From contig NZ_CP065047.1 of the NCBI RefSeq assembly GCF_015689175.1, forward strand, positions 3,782,001-3,846,000: 64,000 bases of DNA, read 5' to 3'. Positions within the stretch are counted from its first letter, which is position 1, and each line of letters opens with the position of its first letter. The DNA comes from Mycobacterium kubicae (lineage in GTDB: Bacteria; Actinomycetota; Actinomycetes; Mycobacteriales; Mycobacteriaceae). This document shows, one piece after another, positions 19,521 to 28,472 of the stretch. The translations under genes were made by a program, and so were the position numbers. The notes under the pieces were generated by a model. That model had not been told where the DNA came from. It searched no databases and worked only from the letters and a program-made list of their open reading frames with translations.

Positions 19521-20339
19521 TCACGCGTGCTTGCTAGCTCGCGCCCGGCGAGCGTCGAGAACCACTTGGACGATCAAAACCACCACCGCGACCACCATCA
19601 GCAGGGTTGACAGCGCGTACGCGCCGTATTCGGCCCCGCGGTTATAGCGGTCCGACACCAAGAGCGTCAGCGTTTGCGACTCCCCCGGCAAGTTCGACGA
19701 CACGATGATCACCGCACCGTATTCCCCCAGGGTGCGCGCCACGGTCAGCACGATGCCGTAGGTCAACCCCCACCGGATGGACGGCAGGGTGACCCGCCAA
19801 AAGGTCTGCCACCAACCAGAACCCAGCGTTGCGGCCGCCTGCTCCTGATCGGTGCCGATTTCGTGCAGCACCGGTTCGACCTCGCGGACCACGAACGGCA
19901 GGGTGACAAAGATGCTGGCCAGCACGATGCCGGGCAAGCCGAAGATGATCTTCAGACCCAGATCGCGTTCCACAAACCCCAGCGCCCCGGCCGCGCCCCA
20001 GAGCAAGACGAGCGCGACACCCACGACCACCGGCGACACCGCGAACGGCAGGTCGATGACCGCTTGCAATACTCCCTTGCCGCGGAACCGGTTACGCGCC
20101 AACACCATTGCGGTCGGGATACCGAAGATCACGTTGAGCGGCACCACGATGGCGACCACCAGGAGGGACAAGTTCAGCGCCGATATCGCCGCCGGAGTGC
20201 TGACCCAGGCATAGAACTGACCGAAACCAGGGGAGAACGTGCGCCACAAGATGACCAACACCGGAATGACGAGCAGCACACCGATGTAGCCCAATGCGGT
20301 GAACCGCAACAGATAGCGGACCCCGGTCGACGACTTCAC
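19521..20339 (-). CDS. cysW: Sulfate ABC transporter permease CysW
   Basis: This 272-residue inner-membrane permease starts at a GTG at 20339 that overlaps the cysT stop as GTGA. The open frame extends further upstream, but that part is antisense-like sequence inside cysT. Membrane helices recur through the protein, and the ATPase-contact EAA-type loop reads [23 protein letters not shown] near residue 185. The [18 protein letters not shown] motif is typical of sulfate permeases. It pairs with CysT to form the channel. Confidence 0.95.
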   Translation of the reverse strand: MKSSTGVRYLLRFTALGYIGVLLVIPVLVILWRTFSPGFGQFYAWVSTPAAISALNLSLLVVAIVVPLNVIFGIPTAMVLARNRFRGKGVLQAVIDLPFAVSPVVVGVALVLLWGAAGALGFVERDLGLKIIFGLPGIVLASIFVTLPFVVREVEPVLHEIGTDQEQAAATLGSGWWQTFWRVTLPSIRWGLTYGIVLTVARTLGEYGAVIIVSSNLPGESQTLTLLVSDRYNRGAEYGAYALSTLLMVVAVVVLIVQVVLDARRARASKHA

Positions 20340-21229
20340 CGCTCCATCTCCTCGCGCTTGGCCGCCCGCGCGCCGATGAGCCGCAAGATCAGCAGCAGGA
20401 CAAACGAAATCGACAGCAGCACAACGGATATTGCAGCGGCACCGGTACGGTCGTCGTTTTCGATCAGCGTGCGGATCCACTGCGAAGAAACCTCGGTCTT
20501 GCCCGGCACCGCGCCACCGATCAACACCACCGACCCGAACTCGCCGATCGCCCGCGAAAAAGCCAGTCCCGCACCGGACAACAACGCGGGCGTCAGCGAC
20601 GGCAACACCACCGAGGTGAAGATCTTGGGGCCGTTCGCCCCGAGCGACGCCGCCGCCTCCTCGGTTTCGCGATCGATCTCCAGCAGCACCGGCTGCACCG
20701 CGCGCACCACGAACGGCAGCGTGACGAACGCCAGCGCCACCCCCACACCCCATTCGGTGTGCTGCAGGTGCAGACCGACCGGGCTGCTGGCCCCGTACAG
20801 CGCCAGCATCACCAGGCTGGCCACGATGGTCGGCAACGCGAACGGCAGGTCGATGATGGCGTCGACGAGTCGTTTGCCGATGAAGTCGTCGCGCACCAGC
20901 ACCCAGGCGATGAGCAGACCGAAGACCGTGTTGAGCACGGTGACACCGACGGAGATCGTCAGAGTCACCCGCAACGATTCCAGCGCCGCGTGCGAGGTGA
21001 CAGCCAACCGGAAAGCGTTCCAGCCCCCGCCGATCGACTGCCACGCGATGGCTGCCAGCGGCAACAGCACGATGACCGACAGCCATACAATCGCAACGCC
21101 CACCCGAAGTGAAGTGGTGTTGGTCCGACCGGCGAACCGGATGCCGCGGCCAGTCTCGGTCCCGGGTTGCTCACCCTTTGCCTTGACCGCTTCAGGGCCG
21201 ACGCTGGTGCCCGACAATGACCCGGTCAT
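20336..21229 (-). CDS. cysT: Sulfate ABC transporter permease CysT
   Basis: This 297-residue permease starts at the ATG at 21229, which overlaps the subI stop as ATGA. The N-terminal 40 residues are hydrophilic and precede the first helix (VAIVWLSVIVLLPLAAIAW). The EAA-type loop is EEAAASLGANGPKIFTSVVL, and AIGEFGSVVLIGG near residue 225 is a sulfate-permease hallmark. It forms the membrane channel with CysW. Confidence 0.95.
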   Translation of the reverse strand: MTGSLSGTSVGPEAVKAKGEQPGTETGRGIRFAGRTNTTSLRVGVAIVWLSVIVLLPLAAIAWQSIGGGWNAFRLAVTSHAALESLRVTLTISVGVTVLNTVFGLLIAWVLVRDDFIGKRLVDAIIDLPFALPTIVASLVMLALYGASSPVGLHLQHTEWGVGVALAFVTLPFVVRAVQPVLLEIDRETEEAAASLGANGPKIFTSVVLPSLTPALLSGAGLAFSRAIGEFGSVVLIGGAVPGKTEVSSQWIRTLIENDDRTGAAAISVVLLSISFVLLLILRLIGARAAKREEMER

Positions 21230-22263
21230 CCGGTGGCCTGCGTGTAGATCTTGGTGATGCTGCCGGCGCTCTTGTCGAAGAGTTGCGGGTCGACGGTGGC
21301 CCAGCCGCCGAGGTCGGCGATGGTCCACAGTTTCAGCGGCACCGGGAACTGGTCCCGGAACTCCCCCGCGACGGCGGGATCGACCGGACGGAATCCGGCC
21401 TGGGCCCACAACTTCTGCGCCGGGGCGGTGTACTGGAAGTTCTTGAACGTGACGGCGGCGGCAAGGTGAGGGCTGGTGTTCACCACCGCCAGGGGGTTCT
21501 CGATCTTGAAGGTCTGCGGCGGGGTGATGTGCTGCACCGGCTTGCCGGCCCGCTCTGCGGCGATCGCCTCGTTTTCGTAGCTGATCAGCACGTCGCCACT
21601 ACCCTGGACGAAGACATCGGTGGCCTCTCGTCCTGATCCCGGCCGCAGCTTCACGTGTTCACGCACCAATCGGTTGACGAAATCTATGCCGGCTTGACCG
21701 TTGTGGCCGCCTTCGCTCTTGACGGCGTACGGGGCGAGTAGATTCCATTTGGCCGAACCGGAACTCAGCGGGCTGGGCGTGACCACCTCGACCCCCGGCC
21801 GCAGCAGGTCGTCCCAGTCCTTGATGTTCTTCGGGTTACCCTTGCGGACCACCAAAGTCACCACCGATCCGAACGGAATGCCTTTGGTGACGTTGGTATC
21901 CCAGTCCTTCGAGATCTTGCCTGACTTGACCAGCCGAGTGATGTCGGGTTCGACGGAGAAATTGACCAGGTCGGCCGGCTTTCCCTCGGCGACCCCACGG
22001 GACTGGTCACCGGAGGCTCCGAAGGAGGTGATGACTTGCACGCCTTTGCCCTCTTCGGACCCGTTGAACGCCGGGATCACCTTGCTCCAGCCCGGCTCGG
22101 CAACCGAGTACGCGACCAGCGTGATCGTGGTGTGGGCACCGGCCAGTCCGCCGCCACCCACGACATCACTGGGCCCGCCGCGACACCCCGCCACAACACC
22201 GACGGTCAGCGCGAGCGCGACGGCGAAGCGCCACCGCAACGTGCGTCGGGTGTCGTTAACCAT
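21226..22263 (-). CDS. subI: Sulfate-binding lipoprotein SubI
   Basis: This 345-residue periplasmic-side binding protein has a lipoprotein signal: basic N-terminus, hydrophobic core and lipobox VVAGC with Cys near residue 27. The mature part resembles sulfate/thiosulfate binding proteins (TLVAYSVAEPGWSKVIPAF, ISYENEAIAAE, RPVDPAV). It captures sulfate for the CysTWA channel. It is the first gene of the operon. Its RBS (AAAGG, six bases before ATG) lies inside the right arm of a hairpin, and a leaderless Cys-rich ORF lies about 107 bases upstream, so control by cysteine is likely. Confidence 0.95.
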   Translation of the reverse strand: MVNDTRRTLRWRFAVALALTVGVVAGCRGGPSDVVGGGGLAGAHTTITLVAYSVAEPGWSKVIPAFNGSEEGKGVQVITSFGASGDQSRGVAEGKPADLVNFSVEPDITRLVKSGKISKDWDTNVTKGIPFGSVVTLVVRKGNPKNIKDWDDLLRPGVEVVTPSPLSSGSAKWNLLAPYAVKSEGGHNGQAGIDFVNRLVREHVKLRPGSGREATDVFVQGSGDVLISYENEAIAAERAGKPVQHITPPQTFKIENPLAVVNTSPHLAAAVTFKNFQYTAPAQKLWAQAGFRPVDPAVAGEFRDQFPVPLKLWTIADLGGWATVDPQLFDKSAGSITKIYTQATG

Positions 22264-22269
22264 TGATGG

Positions 22270-22336
22270 CCTTTCGGTGCGGGGTGACGGATTGTCCCCG
22301 GTGCTGCGGAAGGCGATGGATCACAAAAGCCGAAAG
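22270..22336 (-). promoter_or_regulatory. RBS-sequestering hairpin upstream of subI
   Basis: On the transcript the left arm CUUUCGG (22336-22330) can pair with CCGAAAG (22277-22271), a 7-bp stem. The right arm includes most of the subI ribosome site AAAGG, so the stem would hide it. The left arm begins 33 bases after the stop of the Cys-rich leader ORF. A ribosome at or beyond the Cys codons could change pairing of the left arm. The loop is long (52 bases), so the stem would need help from other structure. The role is inferred. Confidence 0.5.
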
Positions 22337-22369
22337 CTCACCAAGTCCACACCAGACGGGGGATGAGGT

Positions 22370-22474
22370 TCAGCGACAACAGTGCACGTCGAGCGCGGCG
22401 CAGCACACCGTCGCGTGAATACCGTGGGCGAGCGCGATGGCATTGCGCTCGGCAGCAACGGTTCCTGCGTGCAT
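22370..22474 (-). CDS. Leaderless Cys-rich leader peptide upstream of subI
   Basis: An ATG at 22474 opens a 34-codon frame ending with Val-Cys-Cys-Ala-Ala-Leu-Asp-Val-His-Cys-Cys-Arg, so four Cys in the last eleven residues. There is no RBS, and a TAGGCT -10 lies 7 bases upstream, so the mRNA should start at the ATG. The published leaderless Cys-tract ORFs of mycobacteria include one upstream of the sulfate-uptake operon, and this matches in place and content. It is the partner of the leader upstream of sirA. Confidence 0.87.
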   Translation of the reverse strand: MHAGTVAAERNAIALAHGIHATVCCAALDVHCCR

Positions 22475-22481
22475 GGCGCGA

Positions 22482-22509
22482 AGCCTAACAGAATCCATCC
22501 GGCTGTCAT
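22482..22509 (-). promoter_or_regulatory. Promoter of the subI leader/operon
   Basis: Reading leftward, ATGACA (22509-22504) as -35 and TAGGCT (22487-22482) as -10 are separated by 16 bases. The -10 fits TANNNT and ends 7 bases before the leader ATG at 22474, the spacing of a leaderless promoter. Both elements are close to the SigA consensus. Confidence 0.7.
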
Positions 22510-22540
22510 CTCGAGCGCGCGCCGGCCCGCTCGAGCGCGC
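22510..22540. repeat. Short direct repeat CTCGAGCGCGC
   Basis: CTCGAGCGCGC occurs at 22510-22520 and 22530-22540, 20 bases apart, in the gap between the small membrane ORF pair and the subI promoter. The CTCGAG core is itself palindromic. It could contribute to a GC-rich fold that ends the upstream transcript, but no U-tract follows. Confidence 0.5.
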
Positions 22541-22544
22541 AAGC

Positions 22545-22622
22545 TCAGTGCGCCAGCAACCACGCGGCGATGACCAACGCCACCAGCGCGACCAGGATCA
22601 GCGTGACGTGCGAGCGGGGCAT
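22545..22622 (-). CDS. 25-residue hydrophobic single-helix peptide
   Basis: An ATG at 22622 opens a 25-codon frame that is almost all one membrane helix (LILVALVALVIAAWLLA). It begins 2 bases after the stop of the small membrane protein upstream, which suggests translational coupling. I do not recognise a family. Reality is supported by the hydrophobic pattern and spacing only. Confidence 0.5.
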   Translation of the reverse strand: MPRSHVTLILVALVALVIAAWLLAH

Positions 22623-22624
22623 CG

Positions 22625-22819
22625 CTAGCCGGCCCTCTCATCGGAGTTGCGAGCGCGGCGCATCAGCGCGATCCCCTTACCGAGCAGCGCGTCCAGCGCA
22701 GTCGCAGCGGCAAAAGCCAAGCCCAGCACCACCGGCATCACCGCGAGCGCCTGCAATACGAACGGGAGCCCGGACAGCCACAGCTCTACGCTGTCCCACC
22801 AATTCAAGAACCCGTTCAC
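22625..22819 (-). CDS. Small membrane protein (Rv2401A-like)
   Basis: The likely product is 64 residues from a GTG at 22819, which has AGGGTGAG a few bases upstream. Starts at 22828 (GTG) and 22855 (ATG) are also in frame. It has an amphipathic Trp-rich N-terminus (NWWDSVELWLSGLPFVLQ), a long hydrophobic segment (MPVVLGLAFAAATALDALL) and a basic tail. M. tuberculosis has a small membrane protein, Rv2401A, at this place. I infer orthology from position and type. Function is unknown. Confidence 0.65.
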   Translation of the reverse strand: MNGFLNWWDSVELWLSGLPFVLQALAVMPVVLGLAFAAATALDALLGKGIALMRRARNSDERAG

Positions 22820-22941
22820 CGGGCTCACCCTATGCCGCGGGGCAATCGAAACCAATCCGCGCAGTTATGCCAGTTGGCATGCAGGTAACACCTCGGTAGC
22901 TGTGGTGGACGGCGGGCAGGTAAACAGATGATGATGTCGGG

Positions 22942-24978
22942 ATGGTCCTGCATGCTGCGCCCGACGACCCGCCCAGCGAGTCTCTTGAGACAACAGAAGA
23001 TCAGGCGTTGGAGGCCGCACCACCGACCCACGTCGATTTGACGCATCCGGCGCCCATCCCGGCCACACAGTCGTCGCGCAACCCGTTCCCGCCGATCGCC
23101 GACTACGCGTTCCTGTCGGACTGGGAGACGACCTGCCTGATCTCGCCGGCCGGGTCGGTGGAATGGATGTGCGTGCCCCGGCCGGACTCCCCCAGCGTGT
23201 TCGGCGCGATCCTGGACCGCAGCGCGGGCCATTTCCGGTTAGGCCCGTACGGCGTCTCGGTGCCGTCGGCCCGGCGCTACCTGCCGGGCAGCCTGATCAT
23301 GGAAACCACCTGGCAAACCCACACCGGTTGGCTGATCGTGCGCGACGCGCTGGTGATGGGCCCCTGGCACGACATCGACCGGCGCTCACGAACCCACCGG
23401 CGCACCCCGATGGACTGGGACGCCGAGCACATCCTGCTGCGCACGGTGCGGTGTGTCAGCGGCACCGTCGAATTGATGATGAGCTGCGAACCGGCGTTCG
23501 ACTACCACCGGGTGGGCGCTACCTGGGAGTACTCGGCGCACGCCTACGGCGAGGCCATCGCCCGCGCCAGCAGAGACCCGGACGCGCACCCGACCCTGCG
23601 GCTGACCACCAACCTGCGGATCGGCCTGGAAGGACGCGAAGCCCGGGCCCGCACCCGGATGAAGGAGGGCGACGACGTGTTTGTCGCCCTGAGCTGGACC
23701 AAGCACCCGGCGCCACAAACCTACGAAGAAGCCGCGCACAAGATGTGGCAGACCACCGAGTGCTGGCGGCAGTGGATCAACATCGGCAACTTCCCCGACC
23801 ACCCCTGGCGGGCCTACCTGCAGCGCAGCGCGCTCACCCTCAAAGGATTGACCTACTCCCCGACCGGGGCGCTGCTGGCGGCCAGCACCACGTCGCTACC
23901 CGAAACGCCACAGGGCGAACGCAACTGGGACTACCGCTACGCCTGGGTGCGGGATTCGACGTTCGCGCTGTGGGGCCTGTACACCCTGGGCCTGAACCGC
24001 GAAGCCGACGATTTCTTCGCGTTCATCGCCGACGTGTCGGGCGCCAACAGCGATGAGCGCCATCCACTGCAGGTGATGTACGGGGTCGGCGGTGAGCGCA
24101 GCCTGATCGAGGAGGACCTGCATCACCTATCCGGCTACGACCACGCCCGTCCGGTGCGGATCGGCAACGGCGCGTACAACCAGATGCAGCACGACATCTG
24201 GGGCTCGATCCTGGACTCGTTCTACCTGCACGCCAGATCCCGCGAACAGATCCCCGAGACGTTGTGGCCGGTGCTGAAGAAGCAGGTCGAAGAGGCGATC
24301 AAGCATTGGCGTGAGCCCGACCGCGGCATCTGGGAGGTGCGCGGGGAACCGCAGCACTTCACGTCGTCGAAGGTGATGTGCTGGGTGGCTTTGGACCGCG
24401 GGGCCAAGCTGGCCGAGCGGCAGGGCGAGAAGAGCTACGCCCAGCAATGGCGCGACATCGCCGAGGAGATCAAGGACGACATCCTCAAGCACGGGGTGGA
24501 CTCGCGGGGGGTGTTCACCCAGCGCTACGGCGACGATGCGTTGGATGCTTCGCTGCTGCTGGTGGTGCTGACGCGGTTCCTGCCGCCCGACGACCCGCGG
24601 GTGCGCAACACCGTGCTGGCCATCGCCGACGAACTCACCGAGGACGGCCTGGTGCTGCGCTACCGGGTCGAGGAGACCGACGACGGCTTGTCCGGCGAAG
24701 AAGGCACCTTCACGATCTGTTCCTTCTGGTTGGTGTCAGCGCTGGTCGAGATCGGCGAGGTGCGGCGGGCCAAGCGGTTGTGCGAGCGACTGTTGTCCTT
24801 CGCCAGCCCGTTGCACCTCTACGCCGAGGAGATCGAGCCACGCACCGGGCGGCACCTGGGCAACTTCCCGCAGGCGTTCACCCACCTGGCGCTGATCAAC
24901 GCGGTGGTGCACGTGATTCGGGCCGAAGAGGAAGCCGACGGTTCCGGATCTTTCCAGCCCGCCAATCTGCCCGTATAG
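22942..24978 (+). CDS. Glycoside hydrolase family 15 protein, trehalase-type (Rv2402)
   Basis: This 678-residue cytoplasmic enzyme belongs to GH15, where the mycobacterial member at this locus is reported as a trehalase splitting trehalose into two glucoses. The N-terminal beta domain (FPPIADYAFLSDWETTCLIS, then GSVEWMCVPRPDSPSVFG) precedes the (alpha/alpha)6 barrel. Barrel motifs include WDYRYAWVRDSTFALW, GIWEVRGEPQHFTSSK with a Glu as likely general acid, and EEGTFTICSFWLVSAL with the second catalytic Glu region. The first 45 residues are acidic and Pro-rich and may be disordered. Glucoamylase activity is the alternative. Confidence 0.9.
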   Translation: MVLHAAPDDPPSESLETTEDQALEAAPPTHVDLTHPAPIPATQSSRNPFPPIADYAFLSDWETTCLISPAGSVEWMCVPRPDSPSVFGAILDRSAGHFRLGPYGVSVPSARRYLPGSLIMETTWQTHTGWLIVRDALVMGPWHDIDRRSRTHRRTPMDWDAEHILLRTVRCVSGTVELMMSCEPAFDYHRVGATWEYSAHAYGEAIARASRDPDAHPTLRLTTNLRIGLEGREARARTRMKEGDDVFVALSWTKHPAPQTYEEAAHKMWQTTECWRQWINIGNFPDHPWRAYLQRSALTLKGLTYSPTGALLAASTTSLPETPQGERNWDYRYAWVRDSTFALWGLYTLGLNREADDFFAFIADVSGANSDERHPLQVMYGVGGERSLIEEDLHHLSGYDHARPVRIGNGAYNQMQHDIWGSILDSFYLHARSREQIPETLWPVLKKQVEEAIKHWREPDRGIWEVRGEPQHFTSSKVMCWVALDRGAKLAERQGEKSYAQQWRDIAEEIKDDILKHGVDSRGVFTQRYGDDALDASLLLVVLTRFLPPDDPRVRNTVLAIADELTEDGLVLRYRVEETDDGLSGEEGTFTICSFWLVSALVEIGEVRRAKRLCERLLSFASPLHLYAEEIEPRTGRHLGNFPQAFTHLALINAVVHVIRAEEEADGSGSFQPANLPV

Positions 24979-24983
24979 GACCC

Positions 24984-25748
24984 TCAGCTCAGCGCGCTGA
25001 TCTTGTCCATCATGACGTGGGCAAGGTCCACTGCGCTGGTATGCGGATCCCCAGACCCCTGACTCGACGGGTCTTGGGTGCTGAAGAACGAGATCTCTAC
25101 CTCCACAAGGCAGTTGTTGCGGACGCCGATGGCCCGCGCTTCAGGCCGCTTGCCCGTTGGCGACCCGGACAACTGAACGAAAACCGTTGCCGCAAGTACA
25201 GAATTGTCGACGCGCACGTCGGTGACCTCGTCGGTGAAACTCAGGGTGCCACCGTCGATGGTGACGGTGGTGCCGTTGCAGCCGTTCCACTGCTCGGTGA
25301 ACTTCGCAAAGACGGTGTCTGCGTCCTCGGCGGTGGGCAACGCGACGATGGCTTCGGCGACGCTGATCACCTTCGCCGAAGGTCCTGTGTTCCACCAGGA
25401 TTCGCGCGCGACGTTCTTGACGTCGCCGGACGAGTAGGCACTTTTGACGGTCATGGTCGAGACGCCGGCACATTCCAGCGGTGAGGCCGCGCCGATTCCG
25501 TTTTGCAGCTTCTCCGGTCCGCCGAAGCGCGGCGGTAGCTTGGCGTCACCCTTGAAGGGTTGGTTCAACAGCTTCGTCAGCGCGTCGGAATCCAGCAGCA
25601 CCGGCTTGATCGCCTCCCCGAGGAGCGGATGCGGCTTGAGGCCCTGCGCCGGACGCGCGGCGCCGCCGATGGCGACGGTGCAGCCGCAGAGCGTCACGAC
25701 GAGCAGCAGCACCAGCACGGCAAGCCGGCGAGTTCGGGCCAAACCCAT
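24984..25748 (-). CDS. lppR: Lipoprotein LppR (sensor-type domain)
   Basis: This 254-residue lipoprotein has a signal peptide ending in the lipobox VTLCGC (Cys near 23). The mature part resembles the PknH-like extracellular sensor domain found in many mycobacterial lipoproteins: a Cys in SPLECAGVSTMT and one in QWNGCNGTTVTI probably form a disulfide. Position next to lepA and after the GH15 gene equals Rv2403c. The ligand is not known. It starts 2 bases after the lepA stop, so it is probably translated from the lepA transcript. Confidence 0.88.
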   Translation of the reverse strand: MGLARTRRLAVLVLLLVVTLCGCTVAIGGAARPAQGLKPHPLLGEAIKPVLLDSDALTKLLNQPFKGDAKLPPRFGGPEKLQNGIGAASPLECAGVSTMTVKSAYSSGDVKNVARESWWNTGPSAKVISVAEAIVALPTAEDADTVFAKFTEQWNGCNGTTVTIDGGTLSFTDEVTDVRVDNSVLAATVFVQLSGSPTGKRPEARAIGVRNNCLVEVEISFFSTQDPSSQGSGDPHTSAVDLAHVMMDKISALS

Positions 25749-25750
25749 TG

Positions 25751-27690
25751 CTATTTCTTGCCTTTGTCTCCCGCAGCATCGGTGGACAACGCCGCGACAA
25801 AGGCCTCCTGCGGCACGTCGACCCGACCGATGGTCTTCATCCGCTTCTTGCCTTCCTTCTGCTTTTCCAGAAGTTTGCGCTTGCGGGTGATGTCACCGCC
25901 GTAGCACTTGGACAGCACATCTTTGCGGATAGCCCGGATGTTCTCGCGGGCAATGATTTTCGATCCGATAGCGGCCTGTACCGGAACTTCGAACTGTTGA
26001 CGCGGGATGAGTTCTTTGAGCTTCGTGGTCATTTTGTTGCCGTAGGCCGAGGCGCCGTCTTTGTGGACGATGGCACTGAACGCGTCAACGGCCTCACCCT
26101 GCAACAGGATGTCCACCTTGACCAGTTGCGCTGCCTGCTCGCCGGCTTCCTCGTAGTCCAGGCTGGCGTAACCGCGGGTGCGCGACTTCAGCGAGTCGAA
26201 GAAGTCAAAGATGATCTCCCCCAACGGCATTGTGTAGCGCAGCTCCACCCGCTCGGGTGACAGGTAGTCCATGCCGCCCAGCTCGCCGCGGCGCGACTGG
26301 CACAGTTCCATGATGGTGCCGATGAATTCGCTCGGCGCGATGATCGTGGTCTTCACCACGGGCTCGTACACGGTGAGGACCTTGCCTTCCGGCCAGTCCG
26401 ACGGGTTGGTGACGACGATTTCGGTGTCGTCCTCTTTGACCACCCGGTAGACGACGTTCGGGGAGGTCGATATCAGATCCAAACCGAACTCGCGCTCTAA
26501 CCGTTCGCGGGTGATCTCCATGTGCAGCAGACCCAGAAAGCCGCACCGGAACCCGAATCCCAGCGCCACCGAGGTCTCGGGCTCGTAGGTCAGGGCCGCG
26601 TCGTTGAGCTGCAACTTGTCCAGCGCGTCGCGCAGCACCGGGTAATCGGACCCGTCCACCGGATACAAGCCGGAATAGACCATGGGCTTGGGTTCGCGGT
26701 ATCCGGTGAGCGCCTCGGCGGCGCCATGGCGGGCCGTTGTGACGGTGTCACCCACTTTGGATTGGCGGACGTCTTTCACACCGGTGATCAGGTAGCCCAC
26801 CTCGCCGACGCCCAACCCCTCACTGGCCTTGGGTTCGGGCGAGACGATGCCGACCTCGAGCAGTTCGTGGGTGGCCCCGGTGGACATCATCGCAATCCGT
26901 TCACGTGGGCTGATCTTGCCGTCGACCACGCGGATGTAGGTGACCACGCCGCGGTAGATGTCGTACACGGAGTCGAAGATCATGGCGCGCAGCGGCGCGT
27001 CGGCCTGGCCTTGCGGGGGCGGCACCTGTCGGACCACTTCGTCGAGCAGCGCAGCCACGCCCTCGCCGGTCTTGCCGGACACGCGCAGCACGTCGTCGGG
27101 CTCGCAGCCGATGATGTGGGCGATCTCACCCGCGTAGCGGTCCGGGTCGGCGGCGGGCAAATCGATCTTGTTGAGCACCGGGATGATGTGCAGGTCGCGG
27201 TCCAGCGCGAGGTACAAATTGGCCAGCGTCTGCGCCTCGATGCCTTGGGCGGCATCCACCAGCAGCACCGCGCCCTCGCAGGCCTCGAGCGCGCGCGACA
27301 CCTCATAGGTGAAGTCGACGTGCCCGGGGGTGTCGATGAGGTGCAACACGTGATCTTCGTCTCGACCATCAACCGAGACCCGCCACGGCAGCCGGACGTT
27401 CTGGGCCTTGATGGTGATGCCGCGTTCGCGCTCGATGTCCATTCGGTCCAGGTATTGAGCCCGCATCGAGCGCTCGTCAACTACCCCGGTGAGCTGCAGC
27501 ATCCGGTCGGCCAGCGTCGACTTGCCGTGGTCGATGTGAGCGATGATGCAGAAATTCCGAATCTTTGCCGGCGGGGTGAAAGTTTTGTCGGCGAAACTGC
27601 TGATGGGAATCTCCTGGTTGACGGATCTCGGCCTGGTAACCGGCGCTTGGTGCGTATGTCCAGCGTATCCGCGCGGAGCAGTCGGGACAC
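25751..27690 (-). CDS. lepA: Elongation factor 4 (LepA), with apparent N-terminal frameshift
   Basis: LepA is a ribosome-bound GTPase that can back-translocate. The main frame encodes the GTPase domain ([10 protein letters not shown]-loop, [18 protein letters not shown]), domain II and the LepA C-terminal domain through to [15 protein letters not shown]. The first ordinary start codon in this frame is the ATG at 27502, but it lies after the P-loop. The conserved sequence [20 protein letters not shown] continues upstream in the same frame, where no ATG, GTG or TTG exists. The next N-terminal stretch known from the M. tuberculosis protein (ADTLDIRT) is found from a GTG at 27690 in another frame. 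The join lies at about 27615-27655, so a one-base change or sequencing error is likely. An AUC start at 27604, six bases after AGGAG, is the alternative. Confidence 0.88.
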
Positions 27691-27736
27691 AATTGTGCGT
27701 CCCGGTGCGTCCGCGGCGCGCGTCTATGCTGCCAAC

Positions 27737-28339
27737 ATGGCGTCCAGCCGGAAGTCACAGTGGAAGACGGTGCAGCGTTTCGCGGAGAACCTGGTGTTCA
27801 ACGAGGCTCCGAAGCTGGTCCGTCACGTCCAGAACACCCACACCGTCCTGCGTGAACTGCAACATGCCGTCAAGGTCACGGTGAACGTCATGGCCATGGC
27901 CGTGCCGCCCCCGCCGGCCGAGCTCACCGCCGGCCGTCCGGTGACCAAGACCAGCTTCCCGACAGCGCAGCGGGCCCGAAAGGTGGTCTACGCTCCCGAC
28001 CTCGACGGCCGCGCCGACCCAGGGGAGATCGTGTGGACCTGGGTGGTTTACGAGGACGATCCCACTCGCGGCAAGGACCGCCCGGTGCTGGTGGTGGGGC
28101 GAGAGCGCAACGTCCTGCTGGGCCTGATGCTGTCCAGCCAGCAAGACCACGCCGCCGACCGCAACTGGGTCGAAATAGGTTCCGGTGATTGGGATTACGA
28201 GGGCCGGACCAGCTGGGTACGGCTGGATCGGGTGCTCGACGTGCCGGAGGAGAGCATCCGGCGCGAGGGCGCCGTCCTGGCGCGGGAGACGTTCAACGTG
28301 GTGGCCGCGCGACTGCGCGCCGAGTACTCCTGGCGCTAG
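27737..28339 (+). CDS. PemK/MazF-like domain protein (Rv2405-type)
   Basis: This 200-residue protein starts at the ATG at 27737. The first 100 residues are a conserved mycobacterial extension, partly helical with a Pro-rich VPPPPAEL linker. The second half carries a PemK/MazF-like fold ([26 protein letters not shown], then GLMLSSQQ). No antitoxin ORF is next to it, so a classical toxin-antitoxin role is doubtful. It is divergent from lepA, as in M. tuberculosis. RNA cleavage would be the family activity but is unproven here. Confidence 0.85.
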   Translation: MASSRKSQWKTVQRFAENLVFNEAPKLVRHVQNTHTVLRELQHAVKVTVNVMAMAVPPPPAELTAGRPVTKTSFPTAQRARKVVYAPDLDGRADPGEIVWTWVVYEDDPTRGKDRPVLVVGRERNVLLGLMLSSQQDHAADRNWVEIGSGDWDYEGRTSWVRLDRVLDVPEESIRREGAVLARETFNVVAARLRAEYSWR

Positions 28340-28472
28340 TCAGCCGCTCGCTCGGGCGGGTATCAGCGGCGTCGAGTGTGCGCGCATGGCGGCCAGTCGG
28401 CCCATTTGCCGCCCTCACGTCCCACCCGACGCCACAAGAGCACGGTCGACGCCGGCCGAACCCCGGGGCGGC

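Noticed and set aside
18743..19537. 264-codon plus-strand frame opposite cysA
   Set aside because: It coincides with the block of unusual codon use in cysA, which removes stop codons from the antisense frame. The product has low-complexity His/Arg/Gln content and no family features.
20340..21086. N-terminal extension of CysW across cysT
   Set aside because: It is an out-of-frame reading of cysT. The GTG at 20339 overlapping the cysT stop gives a normal-length permease.
23163..24056. 297-codon frame inside the GH15 gene
   Set aside because: Arg/Pro/Ala-rich shadow frame on the same strand, fully within a well-supported enzyme gene.
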